A stretch of DNA of 64,000 nucleotides, taken from Psychrobacter maritimus. Its GTDB lineage: Bacteria; Pseudomonadota; Gammaproteobacteria; Pseudomonadales; Moraxellaceae. Position numbers and translations under genes: made by a program. Location: NCBI RefSeq assembly GCF_904846345.1, contig NZ_CAJHAJ010000004.1, positions 186,001 through 250,000 on the forward strand, in the 5' to 3' direction. The notes under the pieces are model-generated. The model was not told the origin of the DNA. It made no database searches and saw only the letters and a list, made by a program, of their open reading frames with translations. Of the stretch, positions 45,477-55,044 are shown one piece after another (within the stretch, counting starts at the first letter, position 1; every line of letters begins with the position of its first letter).

Positions 45477-46100
45477 ATGCGTATCCGTAAACTGTTCAAA
45501 TTTGAAAATGCGCATATTGTGCGTAATTGTAGCTCAGAGCGCTGCAAGCATTCTATCCATGGTCATAGTTATCAAATCGAATTGATTCTTGAGGCTAAGC
45601 GCTTAGACCATGGGCAGATGGTCTATGATTTCGGTTTATTAAAATCGTCTATAAAAGATATTATCGACAGCTTCGATCATGCGATTTGCTTTTGGAACAA
45701 AGACGACCCTGAGTATATCGCCGCCTGCAAAAAATTCAGTGCACGCTGGATAAGCTTGCCGGTATCGCCATCAGCAGAGCAGTTCTCACGTGTGATATTC
45801 TTTTGGGCGCAAGAAATTCTAAAACAAACCCAAATGCAAAACGGTGAATCTGATGTCAGCGTTTACTCGGTGATTGCACACGAAACTGCAACCGGTTATG
45901 CGCAGTGTTTTGCTGACGATGTGGCCAATGAACAAATGGGCAAGCTTAATTTAGAAGCGTTTGAGTTTAGCGATCAGGTCAGCAGTGAATGGTATGACCC
46001 TGAGTTATATGCCAAGCTGATTCGCGGTGAGAATTTTGTTAACCCGTCAGTCACGATGCAAGTACAGACGCAAGTACAGGCAGGTAACTCTGATGTCTAA
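45477..46100 (+). CDS. 6-pyruvoyltetrahydropterin synthase / QueD-like protein
   Basis: A 207-residue T-fold enzyme of the PTPS/6-carboxytetrahydropterin synthase family. The ATG at 45477 (MRIRKLFKFENAH) is preferred over a TTG three codons earlier. Zinc ligands are His13, His28 and His30 (HGHSYQIELILEA), and a catalytic cysteine is Cys18 or Cys23. It is far longer than E. coli QueD (about 120 residues), with extra sequence in the middle and end. The role could be queuosine or pterin synthesis. Its stop overlaps the tsaE start by 8 bases, so they are co-translated. Confidence 0.83.
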   Translation: MRIRKLFKFENAHIVRNCSSERCKHSIHGHSYQIELILEAKRLDHGQMVYDFGLLKSSIKDIIDSFDHAICFWNKDDPEYIAACKKFSARWISLPVSPSAEQFSRVIFFWAQEILKQTQMQNGESDVSVYSVIAHETATGYAQCFADDVANEQMGKLNLEAFEFSDQVSSEWYDPELYAKLIRGENFVNPSVTMQVQTQVQAGNSDV

Positions 46101-46620
46101 TAGTATAAAAGAAGAAAAGAACGTTAAAGCGTTTACACTGTACTCTGAAGCCGATACCCAGAGTTTGGCAGCGCAATTGGCAACTTTACCAATATCCGGT
46201 AGCGTTTGGCTGGCGGGGGATTTGGGTGCAGGTAAAACCACGCTGACTCGTTATTGGTTGCAAGCGCTCGGACATACCGGTGCCGTTAAAAGCCCGACTT
46301 ATACCTTAGTTGAACCTTATAGTATCGAGCAAAATGATGGGTCAATTAAGCCAGTTTATCATACTGACTTATATCGTTTGCAAGATCCAGAAGAGCTGTC
46401 TTTTATTGGCTTTGATGAGTATTTAGATGAGCCAAATGCCTTGGTTATTATCGAATGGGCCAGCCGTGCGGACAGCTATTTACCGCCGCCGACTTTATTT
46501 ATTGATATGGTTCAAAGTGACAGCGTAGACAATAATAAAAAAGAAGCCCGTCAAGTTGAGCTACGACTATCAAAGTCAGGTCAAGCGCAAGGCTTAGATT
46601 TATCTTCTCTTAAGATTTAG
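46093..46620 (+). CDS. tsaE: tRNA threonylcarbamoyladenosine biosynthesis ATPase TsaE
   Basis: A 175-residue P-loop protein needed for the t6A modification at tRNA position 37 with TsaB and TsaD. The start at 46093 gives MSNSIKEEKN and has AGGTAA upstream, rejecting a longer frame from 46027. It overlaps the upstream queD-like gene (ATGTCTAA). The Walker A is AGDLGAGKTT (residues 41-50), followed by KSPTYTLVEPY and HTDLYRLQDPEEL. GFDEYLDEPNALVIIEWA is the Walker-B-like region. All are family hallmarks. Confidence 0.95.
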   Translation: MSNSIKEEKNVKAFTLYSEADTQSLAAQLATLPISGSVWLAGDLGAGKTTLTRYWLQALGHTGAVKSPTYTLVEPYSIEQNDGSIKPVYHTDLYRLQDPEELSFIGFDEYLDEPNALVIIEWASRADSYLPPPTLFIDMVQSDSVDNNKKEARQVELRLSKSGQAQGLDLSSLKI

Positions 46621-46704
46621 TTTGCATCTAATATCTGTAGCCAATGTAAATCACCAATAGCCGACAGTATCATTTATCACCACGCAAAATAACGATACCT
46701 CTTA

Positions 46705-48474
46705 ATGCCACAAATGCCAGACAACCATTCTCATACTCGCATCAAAAAACTATCGCCGCTGCTGATTAATCAATTGGCAGCAGGTGAGGTAGTAACGCGT
46801 CCAGCAGCCGTGGTTAAAGAGTTGCTTGAGAATGCGATTGATGCTGGTGCGACCAATATTGCGATTCATATTACCCAAGGTGGCATGGGGATGATTGAAG
46901 TGGTCGATAATGGCATGGGTATCCATCCTGATGATATGGTTATGGCGATTACCCGGCATGCGACCAGTAAAGTCGCGGATGTCGCTAATTTGCATGGTAT
47001 TACGACCTTAGGCTTTCGCGGCGAAGCATTGGCAGCAACGGCAGCGGTTTCTCGTTTGACCTTAACCAGTAGTCATGATGACAGTGGTGTTGGTCGCCAG
47101 TTGCAAGTCGCCGGTGTATTGGATGATGTGCCAAAGTTGCTGCCAGTTGTGCATAGTCGTGGTACGACCATTACCGTTAAAGATTTATACTTTAACGTAC
47201 CAGCCCGTCGCGGCAACTTAAAATCTATTGCCACCGAGTTTGGTCATATCGAAACGATAGTGCGAGAAGTGGCTTTAGCGCGCGCAGATGTGGCGCTGAC
47301 GCTGTTTCATGATAATAAAAAGCGGCTGTCTCTTTCTTCAAGTGCAAGCTCTTCAAGAGTCATGTCTGCAAATGATAACAGCAACAATAATGCTGATCGT
47401 CTGCCCTTATCGCGTCTCGAGCAAGCGACTGGGCTACCATTAACGGATAACGCCTTAGAAATATCCATAGACCTCACCAGTTTAATGCAGTCGCCTAAAG
47501 CCTACATTAATAGTAGCTTTAGCGCTCAAGCAAGCATTAATGGGTGGTTATGGCCAATCACTGATTCGCAGGATGCTTTACCAAAGTTAATCTATGTGAA
47601 TGGACGACTGGTTAAAGAAGCATTGATTAGCAATCAGCTACGCCAACTTGCTCAAAGCGCAAAGTTAGCAGGTATTGGCTATGCGCTTTATTTTGATCTG
47701 CCAACTGAGTGGCTTAATATTAATGTACACCCATCTAAACAGCGTATCAAAATCAGTCCATTGAACAACATCATGGCGCATCTCAGTCATGCGATTCGGA
47801 CAAAGCTTAAAAATGTAATTAGCAAAAAGACCATTAATTCCGTTAATGATGATAGTCAGGTATTAAATAATAGTCTGTCTATAAATAATACCTTCGCTGC
47901 TCAAATGGAACAGACATCATCGACTACTCATTCAACCAAAAGCCAGCAAGTCCAAGCACCCAAACAGCCCTATCAGTTATCAGAAAATACGCCTACTTCT
48001 CAAACCGTAGACACATTATTTGTTTCTGAAAACATCAGTCAAAATACCCGTAATATCTCTAACGATGTAGCAATAAATTCGACATCTTTGCCTTATTGTC
48101 TGGACGTGATTGACGATTTAAATAGGGTGTTAACTGAATCTGCTAGTACGACATACATCGAAGATAAAGCGCTGCCGCTGTTATTGTTTTATTACCAAAG
48201 CCAACATTTACTGATTAGTGCAGCAGATTGGCAGGCAAAGCTCAGGTCATTATTTGAGTCACATGTATTTCGCGATAGGGCATTTAAAAATGAAAAGATG
48301 TTGAACAGCGCAGCGGCCATTAATCAGCAACTTGCTACCGTGAGCATGCAAATGTCACCGCAAGACTTAATGATTTTCATAGCAGATATGGAAAGCGTAC
48401 TTGTTAAACATGCGATCAAATCTATGGATAGCCATCGATTGGTTTCATTGATGCTGTCATCTGCCCCTGAGTAA
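46705..48474 (+). CDS. mutL: DNA mismatch repair protein MutL
   Basis: A 589-residue MutL. The N-terminal GHKL ATPase is complete: VVKELLENAIDAGAT (about residues 37-51), VVDNGMGIHPDDM, ATSKVADVANL, GFRGEALAATAAVS, and VPARRGNLKS. A Ser/Asn/Gln-rich linker of about 80 residues follows. The C-terminal part, from about residue 455, is short and shows no DQHA(X)2E(X)4E endonuclease motif, in line with the nicking-deficient E. coli-type MutL or a degenerate dimerisation domain. It is followed by miaA, as in many gammaproteobacteria. Confidence 0.96.
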   Translation: MPQMPDNHSHTRIKKLSPLLINQLAAGEVVTRPAAVVKELLENAIDAGATNIAIHITQGGMGMIEVVDNGMGIHPDDMVMAITRHATSKVADVANLHGITTLGFRGEALAATAAVSRLTLTSSHDDSGVGRQLQVAGVLDDVPKLLPVVHSRGTTITVKDLYFNVPARRGNLKSIATEFGHIETIVREVALARADVALTLFHDNKKRLSLSSSASSSRVMSANDNSNNNADRLPLSRLEQATGLPLTDNALEISIDLTSLMQSPKAYINSSFSAQASINGWLWPITDSQDALPKLIYVNGRLVKEALISNQLRQLAQSAKLAGIGYALYFDLPTEWLNINVHPSKQRIKISPLNNIMAHLSHAIRTKLKNVISKKTINSVNDDSQVLNNSLSINNTFAAQMEQTSSTTHSTKSQQVQAPKQPYQLSENTPTSQTVDTLFVSENISQNTRNISNDVAINSTSLPYCLDVIDDLNRVLTESASTTYIEDKALPLLLFYYQSQHLLISAADWQAKLRSLFESHVFRDRAFKNEKMLNSAAAINQQLATVSMQMSPQDLMIFIADMESVLVKHAIKSMDSHRLVSLMLSSAPE

Positions 48475-48574
48475 GTGTGTATCTAACGGCATAAAAAATA
48501 TAATAAGCAAATTTTAGCAGTGACAAGTCGCAAATTTCCTTAGTGCTAATCATATAATTAATAAAGGCAATTCT

Positions 48575-49744
48575 ATGCAAATTTCGTCTGACAGCTTATC
48601 TTATCGCCTCAATTCCAAGCTAACGGATAATAGCGTGGTGTGTTTGATGGCACCAACCGCGAGTGGCAAGACTGCACTGGCTTATGAGTTATTTGATACG
48701 GGGCGTTACGAGCTGATTTCGGTCGATTCAGCATTGATATATCGTGATATGAATATCGGTACGGCGAAACCAACGGCTGTTGAGCTGGCGCGCTATCCGC
48801 ATCATTTAGTCGATATCATTGACCCGATGCAGAGCTATAGCGTCGCTGAGTTTGTGCATGATGTTGCCCGTTTGATTGATAGCTGTCATGAGAATGGCAA
48901 AATTCCCTTGCTCGTCGGTGGTACCATGATGTATTACATGGCGCTCATTGATGGGCTATCGCCAGTCCCAGACAGTGATGATAACGTGCGCGCACGCGTG
49001 GAGCAGTGGCGGCAAGAGGAGGGTATTAGTGCGCTGTATGACTATCTTGGTAAGATAGATCCAATAAGCCATGAGCGTCTTAATGCAACGGATACTCAGC
49101 GTATTACTCGAGCGCTTGAAGTCTATCTACAAACCAACATACCCATCAGTGATTGGCAAAAAAAGCCTAAAAAAGCCTTGGCTCATAATCCCAATCAAAA
49201 TTGGCATGCGTTGGCAGTGATGCCTGATCGCCCATGGTTGCATAAGCGTATTGAGCAACGTTTGGATATCATGTGGAATGAAGGATTGGTCGCTGAAGTG
49301 ATAGGATTGCTTGAGCAGTATCCACTGACGCCCAATTTGCCATCGATGCGCTGTGTTGGCTATCGGCAAGTATTGGAGTATCTCTTGCATATTAATCACC
49401 CAGTATTTGAGCAAGCACATTTAGATAAAGCACAGTTTTATGATGCTTTTGGTCAATTAGATGCTTCAATAAGTGGGCAGATAAGATCCGAGCGCACAGC
49501 TCAGCTAGCCATTCAAGCGCCCGAGCACACTAGCCGGACTGAGGCGCTTGCTTGTCAGCAAATGCAAAATAAGGCATTATATGCGACAAGACAGCTAGCA
49601 AAGCGCCAATACACTTGGCTGCGTAAACTTACTCAATTGTCTGATTTATCTGGTGATGTGTCTAACAATGATAAGCAAATAGACAATGCTATAACGATAA
49701 AAACGTTTGATACCATGGCACAGGTGCGAGATTATTTATATTGA
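48575..49744 (+). CDS. miaA: tRNA dimethylallyltransferase
   Basis: A 389-residue MiaA that adds a dimethylallyl group to A37 of tRNAs reading UNN codons. The P-loop is MAPTASGKTALAYEL (residues 25-39), with VDSALIYRDMNIGTAKP, HHLVDIIDP and VGGTMMYYMALIDGLS. The C-terminal ATRQLAKRQYTWLRKL is intact. Between GYRQVLEYL and that motif there are about 60 residues (271-332) where E. coli has about ten, making it longer than usual (about 316). Order mutL-miaA-hfq is conserved in gammaproteobacteria. Confidence 0.95.
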   Translation: MQISSDSLSYRLNSKLTDNSVVCLMAPTASGKTALAYELFDTGRYELISVDSALIYRDMNIGTAKPTAVELARYPHHLVDIIDPMQSYSVAEFVHDVARLIDSCHENGKIPLLVGGTMMYYMALIDGLSPVPDSDDNVRARVEQWRQEEGISALYDYLGKIDPISHERLNATDTQRITRALEVYLQTNIPISDWQKKPKKALAHNPNQNWHALAVMPDRPWLHKRIEQRLDIMWNEGLVAEVIGLLEQYPLTPNLPSMRCVGYRQVLEYLLHINHPVFEQAHLDKAQFYDAFGQLDASISGQIRSERTAQLAIQAPEHTSRTEALACQQMQNKALYATRQLAKRQYTWLRKLTQLSDLSGDVSNNDKQIDNAITIKTFDTMAQVRDYLY

Positions 49745-50148
49745 TGCCTATTTATATCGATGCCTGCTTACATTGCTGACGGATTAAACCGATAGCGGAA
49801 TTAGCAAGACGTAAAAAATAATGACAATTAGTTTCAAAGTATAATGTAGATAGCTGCTATAATTTAAACCCAGTAGCACAGTGGGAATTATATTTATATA
49901 ACCGCTTGTTTAATGGTCATTAATTAACGTTTGTTGATAAAATGGCTTTTGAAACAAGTGGTTACTTAATAATTTACAATAATAACGTATTCACGATAAA
50001 GTGGAATCACTTAACAACAATGAGCGCTTATTTAGATACGTTTTATAAATAAAACTTATTATTGTATCTGCCCTTAGCCATTATAATTAAAGCGACACTT
50101 AAAATAATTGGCATTAAAAATAATTATACAATATTTAGGAGAGATTTC
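49745..50148. other. Intergenic region upstream of hfq
   Basis: This 404-bp, very AT-rich spacer lies between miaA and hfq. It probably contains a separate hfq promoter. No terminator, repeat or small gene was identified. Confidence 0.4.
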
Positions 50149-50688
50149 ATGTCAAAAGGACAAACCTTACAAGATCCGTTCTTGAATTCGCTGCGCAAAG
50201 ATCGCATCCCCGTTTCTATCTTTTTGGTAAATGGTATTAAACTACAAGGTCAAATCGAGTCATTTGACCAATATGTGGTATTGCTAAAAAATACCGTTAG
50301 CCAAATGGTTTATAAACATGCCATCTCAACAGTAGTGCCAGCGCGCAATCCTAGAAGTAGCACAGCAACTGGCACCAGTACAGCCACGCCAAGTGCCGCA
50401 CCCGTTGGTTATCAAGGTGGTGGTATGAGTAGTGGCTTTGAGCGCGGTAGTAACCTTGCGAGCACAGGTGGTTTTGAAGAGCGCGGTTTTGCCAATCGTA
50501 GTGGCTTTAATCGTGGCGGTTTTAGCCAAGGTCAAGAGCGCGGTTTTGAGCGTGGCAGCTTTGGTCAAAGTCAAGAACGCGGTTTTGAGCGCGGTGGTTT
50601 TGGTCAAGACCGTGGTTTTGAGGCGCCGTCAGATAATGCGGGCTTCGAAAATAAACCAAATGACGATACTGACGACAGTAATAACTAA
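50149..50688 (+). CDS. hfq: RNA chaperone Hfq with long repetitive C-terminus
   Basis: A 179-residue Hfq. A longer frame from 50062 was rejected because the ATG at 50149 has AGGAGAG upstream and gives the canonical [19 protein letters not shown]. The Sm core (residues 1-69) contains [20 protein letters not shown] and [10 protein letters not shown]. The 110-residue tail is Gly/Phe/Arg/Glu rich, with repeats around ERGFERGxFGQ, and ends acidic (DDTDDSNN). It mediates small RNA-mRNA pairing as a hexamer. The long glycine-rich tail resembles those of Acinetobacter and Moraxella Hfq rather than E. coli's short one. Confidence 0.96.
   Translation: MSKGQTLQDPFLNSLRKDRIPVSIFLVNGIKLQGQIESFDQYVVLLKNTVSQMVYKHAISTVVPARNPRSSTATGTSTATPSAAPVGYQGGGMSSGFERGSNLASTGGFEERGFANRSGFNRGGFSQGQERGFERGSFGQSQERGFERGGFGQDRGFEAPSDNAGFENKPNDDTDDSNN
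50437..50625 (+). repeat. Degenerate coding repeat in the hfq tail
   Basis: Tandem variants of a unit encoding (Q)ERGFERGxFGQ recur at the DNA level (for example GAGCGCGGTTTTGAGCG motifs). The region is internal to hfq and probably prone to slippage or recombination. Confidence 0.75.
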
Positions 50689-51117
50689 AATCTACGTTGA
50701 AAGTACTGTGTTTAAGTTTTATGCCTAAAATATCGTACTCAAGAGGTTGTGCTTGCAATAATGGGCTAGAAACATATTGCTCAAATCTAAAGTAACGCTT
50801 AATTAAAAAGTATGTTATTAAGATGTTCTATATCTGATTAAGACCTACTATATTATAGTGGGTTTTTTTTGTATAAATAGACGTATAATTGCATCTATCA
50901 ATGCCAATGTTAGTGCTAAAATGATGGCATATCATCATGCGCGATACTATTAAGCTAGAGCGTTATTAATCGAGAGCATAGTATAGTAAAATATTCTATT
51001 GATTCATCGCATATTCCAATTTGAAGAATTTAAAGTCATTAAATTTTAAGTTATATAATTAAAAATTACTAAATTGAAAGTCGCTGAATGTAAAGTCACT
51101 AAATATCGAGCTGCTGT
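50689..51117. other. Intergenic region hfq-kdsD
   Basis: This 429-bp AT-rich gap contains a terminator (50842-50870). From about 51005 to 51110 there is an array of loosely repeated AAATT/AAAGTCACTAAAT elements just before kdsD. No gene was seen. Confidence 0.5.
50842..50870 (+). terminator. Rho-independent terminator after hfq
   Basis: ACCTACTA pairs with TAGTGGGT (one G-U) around TATTA, followed by T8. It is 150 bp downstream of the hfq stop. Confidence 0.75.
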
Positions 51118-52110
51118 ATGAGTAATCCCCAACGCAATTTAACCCATCAACAATTTATTAGTACTGCTATCGAAGCGATTCATACTGAGATGGCGGCACT
51201 AGAATTGTTAACTGAGCAAATCGATGATAGATTTGCCCAAGCCTGCGATATTATCTTAGCTTGTCAAGGGCGAGTGGTGGTGACGGGAATGGGTAAGTCG
51301 GGACTCATTGGGCGCAAAATAGCAGCGACCTTTGCTTCTACGGGTACGCCAGCATTTTTTATGCACCCAGGTGAAGCAGGGCATGGTGATTTAGGGATGT
51401 TAGTACAGGGCGACGTCTTACTTGCCATCTCAAACTCGGGTGAATCGGACGAGATTAGAATGCTGCTACCCGTAGTTAAGCGCTTGAATATTCCGCTGAT
51501 TAGTATCAGCCGAGACAAACGCGGCATGCTACCACGTGCAGCGGACATCGTTCTGACGCTTGGTAAATCACAGGAAGCTTGCCCGCTTAATCTTGCCCCG
51601 ACTTCTAGTACCACGGCGACTTTGGCATTAGGCGATGCGTTGGCAGTAGCTTTGGTTCATGCCCGTAACTTTACTTCAGAAGATTTTGCATTATCGCATC
51701 CCGCTGGCGCGCTAGGACGACAGCTACTGACGCGCGTTGAAGATTTGATGCATACCAATTCAGAAAACTTACCGCTGATTAATCAACAAGCGCCACTACA
51801 AGACGCTTTATTTACTATGTCGGCTGGGCGTTTGGGTATGACAGTGGTCACTGATGACGAACAAAAAGTGGTCGGTGTATTTACCGATGGTGATTTGCGC
51901 CGCGGCTTAGAGAAAGGCATTGATTTGCAAACTCCGATGCGTGATTTGATGGTAAGCAATCCACGTCGCGTCAGTAAAAGCATGCGCGCATCAGATGCGC
52001 TAAGTGTGATGAATGAAAATGGGATTAGCCAGCTGCTGATTATTGATGAGGCAGAGCGCTTGGAAGCCGTCATTACGGTGCATGATTTATTACAAGCCGG
52101 TGTGAAGTAA
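51118..52110 (+). CDS. kdsD: Arabinose-5-phosphate isomerase
   Basis: A 330-residue protein with an N-terminal SIS domain (VVVTGMGKSGLIGRKIAATFASTGTP, about residues 51-76; HPGEAGHGDLGM; ISNSGESDEI) and two C-terminal CBS domains (EDLMHTNSENLPLI and MVSNPRRVSKSM). It converts ribulose 5-phosphate to arabinose 5-phosphate for Kdo synthesis. kdsC, lptC, lptA and lptB follow in the same direction, the conserved Kdo/LPS-transport order. The start follows a repetitive AT-rich leader with no obvious ribosome-binding site. Confidence 0.96.
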   Translation: MSNPQRNLTHQQFISTAIEAIHTEMAALELLTEQIDDRFAQACDIILACQGRVVVTGMGKSGLIGRKIAATFASTGTPAFFMHPGEAGHGDLGMLVQGDVLLAISNSGESDEIRMLLPVVKRLNIPLISISRDKRGMLPRAADIVLTLGKSQEACPLNLAPTSSTTATLALGDALAVALVHARNFTSEDFALSHPAGALGRQLLTRVEDLMHTNSENLPLINQQAPLQDALFTMSAGRLGMTVVTDDEQKVVGVFTDGDLRRGLEKGIDLQTPMRDLMVSNPRRVSKSMRASDALSVMNENGISQLLIIDEAERLEAVITVHDLLQAGVK

Positions 52111-52207
52111 GTACCGCATTAACAATGATGGCATTCATGACTATTGTATTAATAAGTACTATATTAATAACAACCATATTAAAAAAGCCTTTAACAAGAG
52201 AGCACTG

Positions 52208-52774
52208 ATGCAAGACTTAATAAAAAAAGCCGGACAGGTAAAGTTATTGGTCATGGATGTTGACGGTATTTTGTCAAACGGTCAAATTATTTATGATGCC
52301 AATGGTATTGAAACCAAGGCCTTTTCAGTACAAGATGGCGTGGGCGTTAAGTCGTTGGCACGTTATGGTATTTTAACCGCTATTATTACCGGTCGTAGCA
52401 GCCCTATGGTAGACAAGCGCGCTGCTGAGATAGGTGTCAATCACATTGTCCAAGGTCGTGATGATAAGCTGATAGCTCTAAACGAGCTATTAGCCACGCT
52501 TGATCCTGCGCTCAATATCACCGCTGCCGATTGTGCCTATATGGGTGATGATTTACCCGATATTAAAGCCATGCAAACCGTTGGTTTTGCTGCAACTGTT
52601 CCAAATGCGCATGCAGAAGTCATAAAACGCAGCCATATGGTGACCACGCGCGCAGGCGGCACCGGCGCTGTACGTGAAATATGTGATCTGATTTTAAAGG
52701 GTCATGGCCACTATCAAGACTTTATTGCGTCTTATACGCTTGATGAAGCCAAAACTCAGGATAACTTGTCGTGA
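52208..52774 (+). CDS. kdsC: 3-deoxy-D-manno-octulosonate 8-phosphate phosphatase
   Basis: A 188-residue HAD-family phosphatase that removes phosphate from Kdo 8-phosphate. The catalytic aspartates are Asp17 and Asp19 in VMDVDGILSNG. ITGRSSPMVDKRAAEIG and YMGDDLPDIKAMQTVGFA are the other HAD motifs, and TTRAGGTGAVREICDLIL is typical of KdsC. Its stop overlaps the lptC GTG start by 4 bases (GTGA), a translational coupling signal. It lies 97 bp after kdsD in the same cluster. Confidence 0.96.
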   Translation: MQDLIKKAGQVKLLVMDVDGILSNGQIIYDANGIETKAFSVQDGVGVKSLARYGILTAIITGRSSPMVDKRAAEIGVNHIVQGRDDKLIALNELLATLDPALNITAADCAYMGDDLPDIKAMQTVGFAATVPNAHAEVIKRSHMVTTRAGGTGAVREICDLILKGHGHYQDFIASYTLDEAKTQDNLS

Positions 52775-53355
52775 ATACTCGTGTTTTAATCGTTCTTGCG
52801 TTGATTCTCGCTGTGATTGCTGGCTGGTTTTTTAAGCAGCAAGGAGAGATTACGCCACCGGTCAGTATCGAAGCGACGGATGTTGATTATGAAGCCACCG
52901 ATATCAAGGCGGTGCAGACCAATGAGAAAGGTGAAACTGAGTACGAGCTGAGTGCTGAATCATTGACCCACAATCCTGTGACCAATAAGGATGAGATGAA
53001 AGGCATTACGATGAATTGGGAGCCTTCAGATGAGCAGCGCTATCGTATTGAAGCGGGCAGTGCCGCTATCAGTCAGCAGACGGGTGAAATGAGCTTATCA
53101 GGCGGTTTCTCCTTGGTCAGCGAAGGTAAAGCCGGTGCGTCCGATGTTGAACCTATTAAAGTGACGGGTACTACATTAAAAGGCAATACCAAGTCAGGTC
53201 AAGTTTATAGTGATGAGCCAGTCAAAGTCGAGCAAGGTATGAATCGCTTTGAGGCCTCTAGCATGACTGCCAATCTTGAAACTGGTGATTATGAATTTGG
53301 CAAGGTTGCGGTTGCCTTTACGCCAGCGAAACGCCAAGACAAAGCCTTGTTTTAA
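52771..53355 (+). CDS. lptC: LPS export system protein LptC
   Basis: A 194-residue bitopic inner-membrane protein. The GTG start at 52771 overlaps the kdsC stop. A single N-terminal membrane helix (residues 3-20, VLIVLALILAVIAGWFF) is followed by a periplasmic beta-jellyroll domain (TDVDYEATDIKAVQTNEKGETEYELSA). It passes lipopolysaccharide from the LptBFG transporter to LptA, encoded next. No Cys or lipobox is present. The length matches the family. Confidence 0.93.
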   Translation: MNTRVLIVLALILAVIAGWFFKQQGEITPPVSIEATDVDYEATDIKAVQTNEKGETEYELSAESLTHNPVTNKDEMKGITMNWEPSDEQRYRIEAGSAAISQQTGEMSLSGGFSLVSEGKAGASDVEPIKVTGTTLKGNTKSGQVYSDEPVKVEQGMNRFEASSMTANLETGDYEFGKVAVAFTPAKRQDKALF

Positions 53356-53513
53356 TAGCGACTTAAGCTTCAAATTAATATCAGCTGCCGCTTTAATATT
53401 GTCCTAATCACCCAATTATTTTAGCCTCTATACTGATATTAGATGCATATTAACAGCAGCACCTAGCAGGAAGTTTGCAAACTCTACTACCCATAATGAC
53501 ACGAGTAACTTTT

Positions 53514-54083
53514 ATGAAATCCACTTTTTTGCCTACTTTACGCTTGCTATCGACGCACTCTATTCAAGTATCAAACGGATTACGTGCGCTGCCGATGGTG
53601 ATGCTGTTAGCCTTGCCGTTATATAGCCATGCCTTGCCATCAGATGCCAATCAAGAAATCAAATTATTGGCCGATAAAGCCACTTATAGCGAACGCACAG
53701 GAATTACCAGCTATTCGGGTACGGTAGTGATTACGCAAGGGACGTTCAAGATGACCGCTGATAATATTACGGTCAATTTATCACAGGGTCGCAGTATCAA
53801 TTCGGCCGTCGCAACCGGTCGTCCAGCCACCATGCAGCAGGTGGTTACACAAGAAAAAGGCTTGGCAAAAGGTCAGGCCAATAAAATCGACTATAACGCG
53901 GTCACAGGTATCGTTACGCTTACGGGTAATGCAAAACTGGTACAAAATGGCGCAAGCTTTGCCGGTAATGTCATTCGTTATAGCTTAAAAGCGGGCGATG
54001 TAGAAGCAACCGCTGGTGGCAATCAACGCGTAGAGTTGGTTTTCCCGCCTAATAACAGCACCAATCAAAGCAGCATACGCTAA
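53514..54083 (+). CDS. lptA: LPS transport periplasmic protein LptA
   Basis: A 189-residue periplasmic protein. The ATG at 53514 is chosen, giving a basic and then hydrophobic signal region ending near YSHALPSD. A start at 53475 would add a soluble N-terminal tail. The mature OstA-like domain shows LLADKATYSERTGITSYSGTVVITQGTFKMTADNI and GNAKLVQNGASFAGNVIRY. It bridges LPS across the periplasm between LptC and LptD. It lies 158 bp after lptC and before lptB. Confidence 0.9.
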   Translation: MKSTFLPTLRLLSTHSIQVSNGLRALPMVMLLALPLYSHALPSDANQEIKLLADKATYSERTGITSYSGTVVITQGTFKMTADNITVNLSQGRSINSAVATGRPATMQQVVTQEKGLAKGQANKIDYNAVTGIVTLTGNAKLVQNGASFAGNVIRYSLKAGDVEATAGGNQRVELVFPPNNSTNQSSIR

Positions 54084-54237
54084 GTAATTAAACCGATTAA
54101 CATGTTAAATGACAATTGATTAGATGGCTAATATTGCTCAATGAATTAAAATCTTTAAACCTATAAGCCGTCCATATTTAAGCTATCCATATTAGTGCTT
54201 GAGTGTTGCAACTTTACAAGTAAGTGATGAGTAAGTT

Positions 54238-55044
54238 ATGAGTGATATTAAAAATAATGTTGTTAATAGCAATGAGCTTAATAGTGACTCTGTAGCGTCA
54301 GCTAATAGCTCTGAACCTGTCGCTCGTTTAACGATGCAAAATTTAGGTAAGCGCTATGGTAAACGCTGGGTGGTGAAAGATGTGTCATTCTCTGTTGAAC
54401 AAGGGCAAGTCGTTGGACTACTAGGTCCAAACGGCGCGGGCAAAACCACCAGCTTTTATATGGTGGTAGGACTGGTCAACATGGACAAGGGCCGTGTGAC
54501 CTTAGGAAAAATGGATTTATCCAAATATGCCATGCATGAGCGTGCGCGCGCCGGTATCGGCTATTTGCCGCAAGAAGCGTCTATTTTCCGTAAATTATCT
54601 ATTGAAGACAATATCTTAGCTATTCTGCAAACTCGTAAAGAGTTGAGCGCCTCTGAGCAGCGCCAAGAGCTTGAAAAATTGATCGGTGAGTTCCATTTAG
54701 AACATGTACGCAAATCACTGGGCATGAGTGTCTCAGGTGGTGAGCGCCGTCGCTGTGAGATTGCGCGCGCTTTGGCTGCTGACCCCAAATTTATCTTATT
54801 AGATGAGCCTTTTGCAGGTGTTGACCCTATCTCTGTAGGGGATATTAAAGACGTTATTTTAACCCTAAAAAATCGTGGTATTGGAGTTTTAATTACTGAC
54901 CATAATGTACGTGATACTTTAGCAATTTGTGAAAAAGCCTATATCGTTTCAGAAGGCGCTATTATTGCTGAAGGGACGTCGAGCGAAGTATTAGAAAATG
55001 AATTAGTAAAATCTGTTTACCTTGGTAAGGATTTTCAGGTATAA
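54238..55044 (+). CDS. lptB: LPS export ABC transporter ATPase LptB
   Basis: A 268-residue ABC ATPase that powers LPS extraction with LptFG. Walker A is [13 protein letters not shown] (residues 63-75). The Q-loop is [20 protein letters not shown], the signature [16 protein letters not shown], and Walker [13 protein letters not shown]. The H-loop is DHNVRDTL. About 28 polar Asn/Ser-rich residues precede the usual start, so the true start could be internal, though no better candidate was found. It closes the kds/lpt block. Confidence 0.96.
   Translation: MSDIKNNVVNSNELNSDSVASANSSEPVARLTMQNLGKRYGKRWVVKDVSFSVEQGQVVGLLGPNGAGKTTSFYMVVGLVNMDKGRVTLGKMDLSKYAMHERARAGIGYLPQEASIFRKLSIEDNILAILQTRKELSASEQRQELEKLIGEFHLEHVRKSLGMSVSGGERRRCEIARALAADPKFILLDEPFAGVDPISVGDIKDVILTLKNRGIGVLITDHNVRDTLAICEKAYIVSEGAIIAEGTSSEVLENELVKSVYLGKDFQV

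Noticed and set aside
50326-50607. Thr/Lys/Ala-rich open frame antisense to hfq
   Set aside because: Its repeats mirror the hfq tail repeats and there is no ribosome-binding site, so it is a shadow frame.
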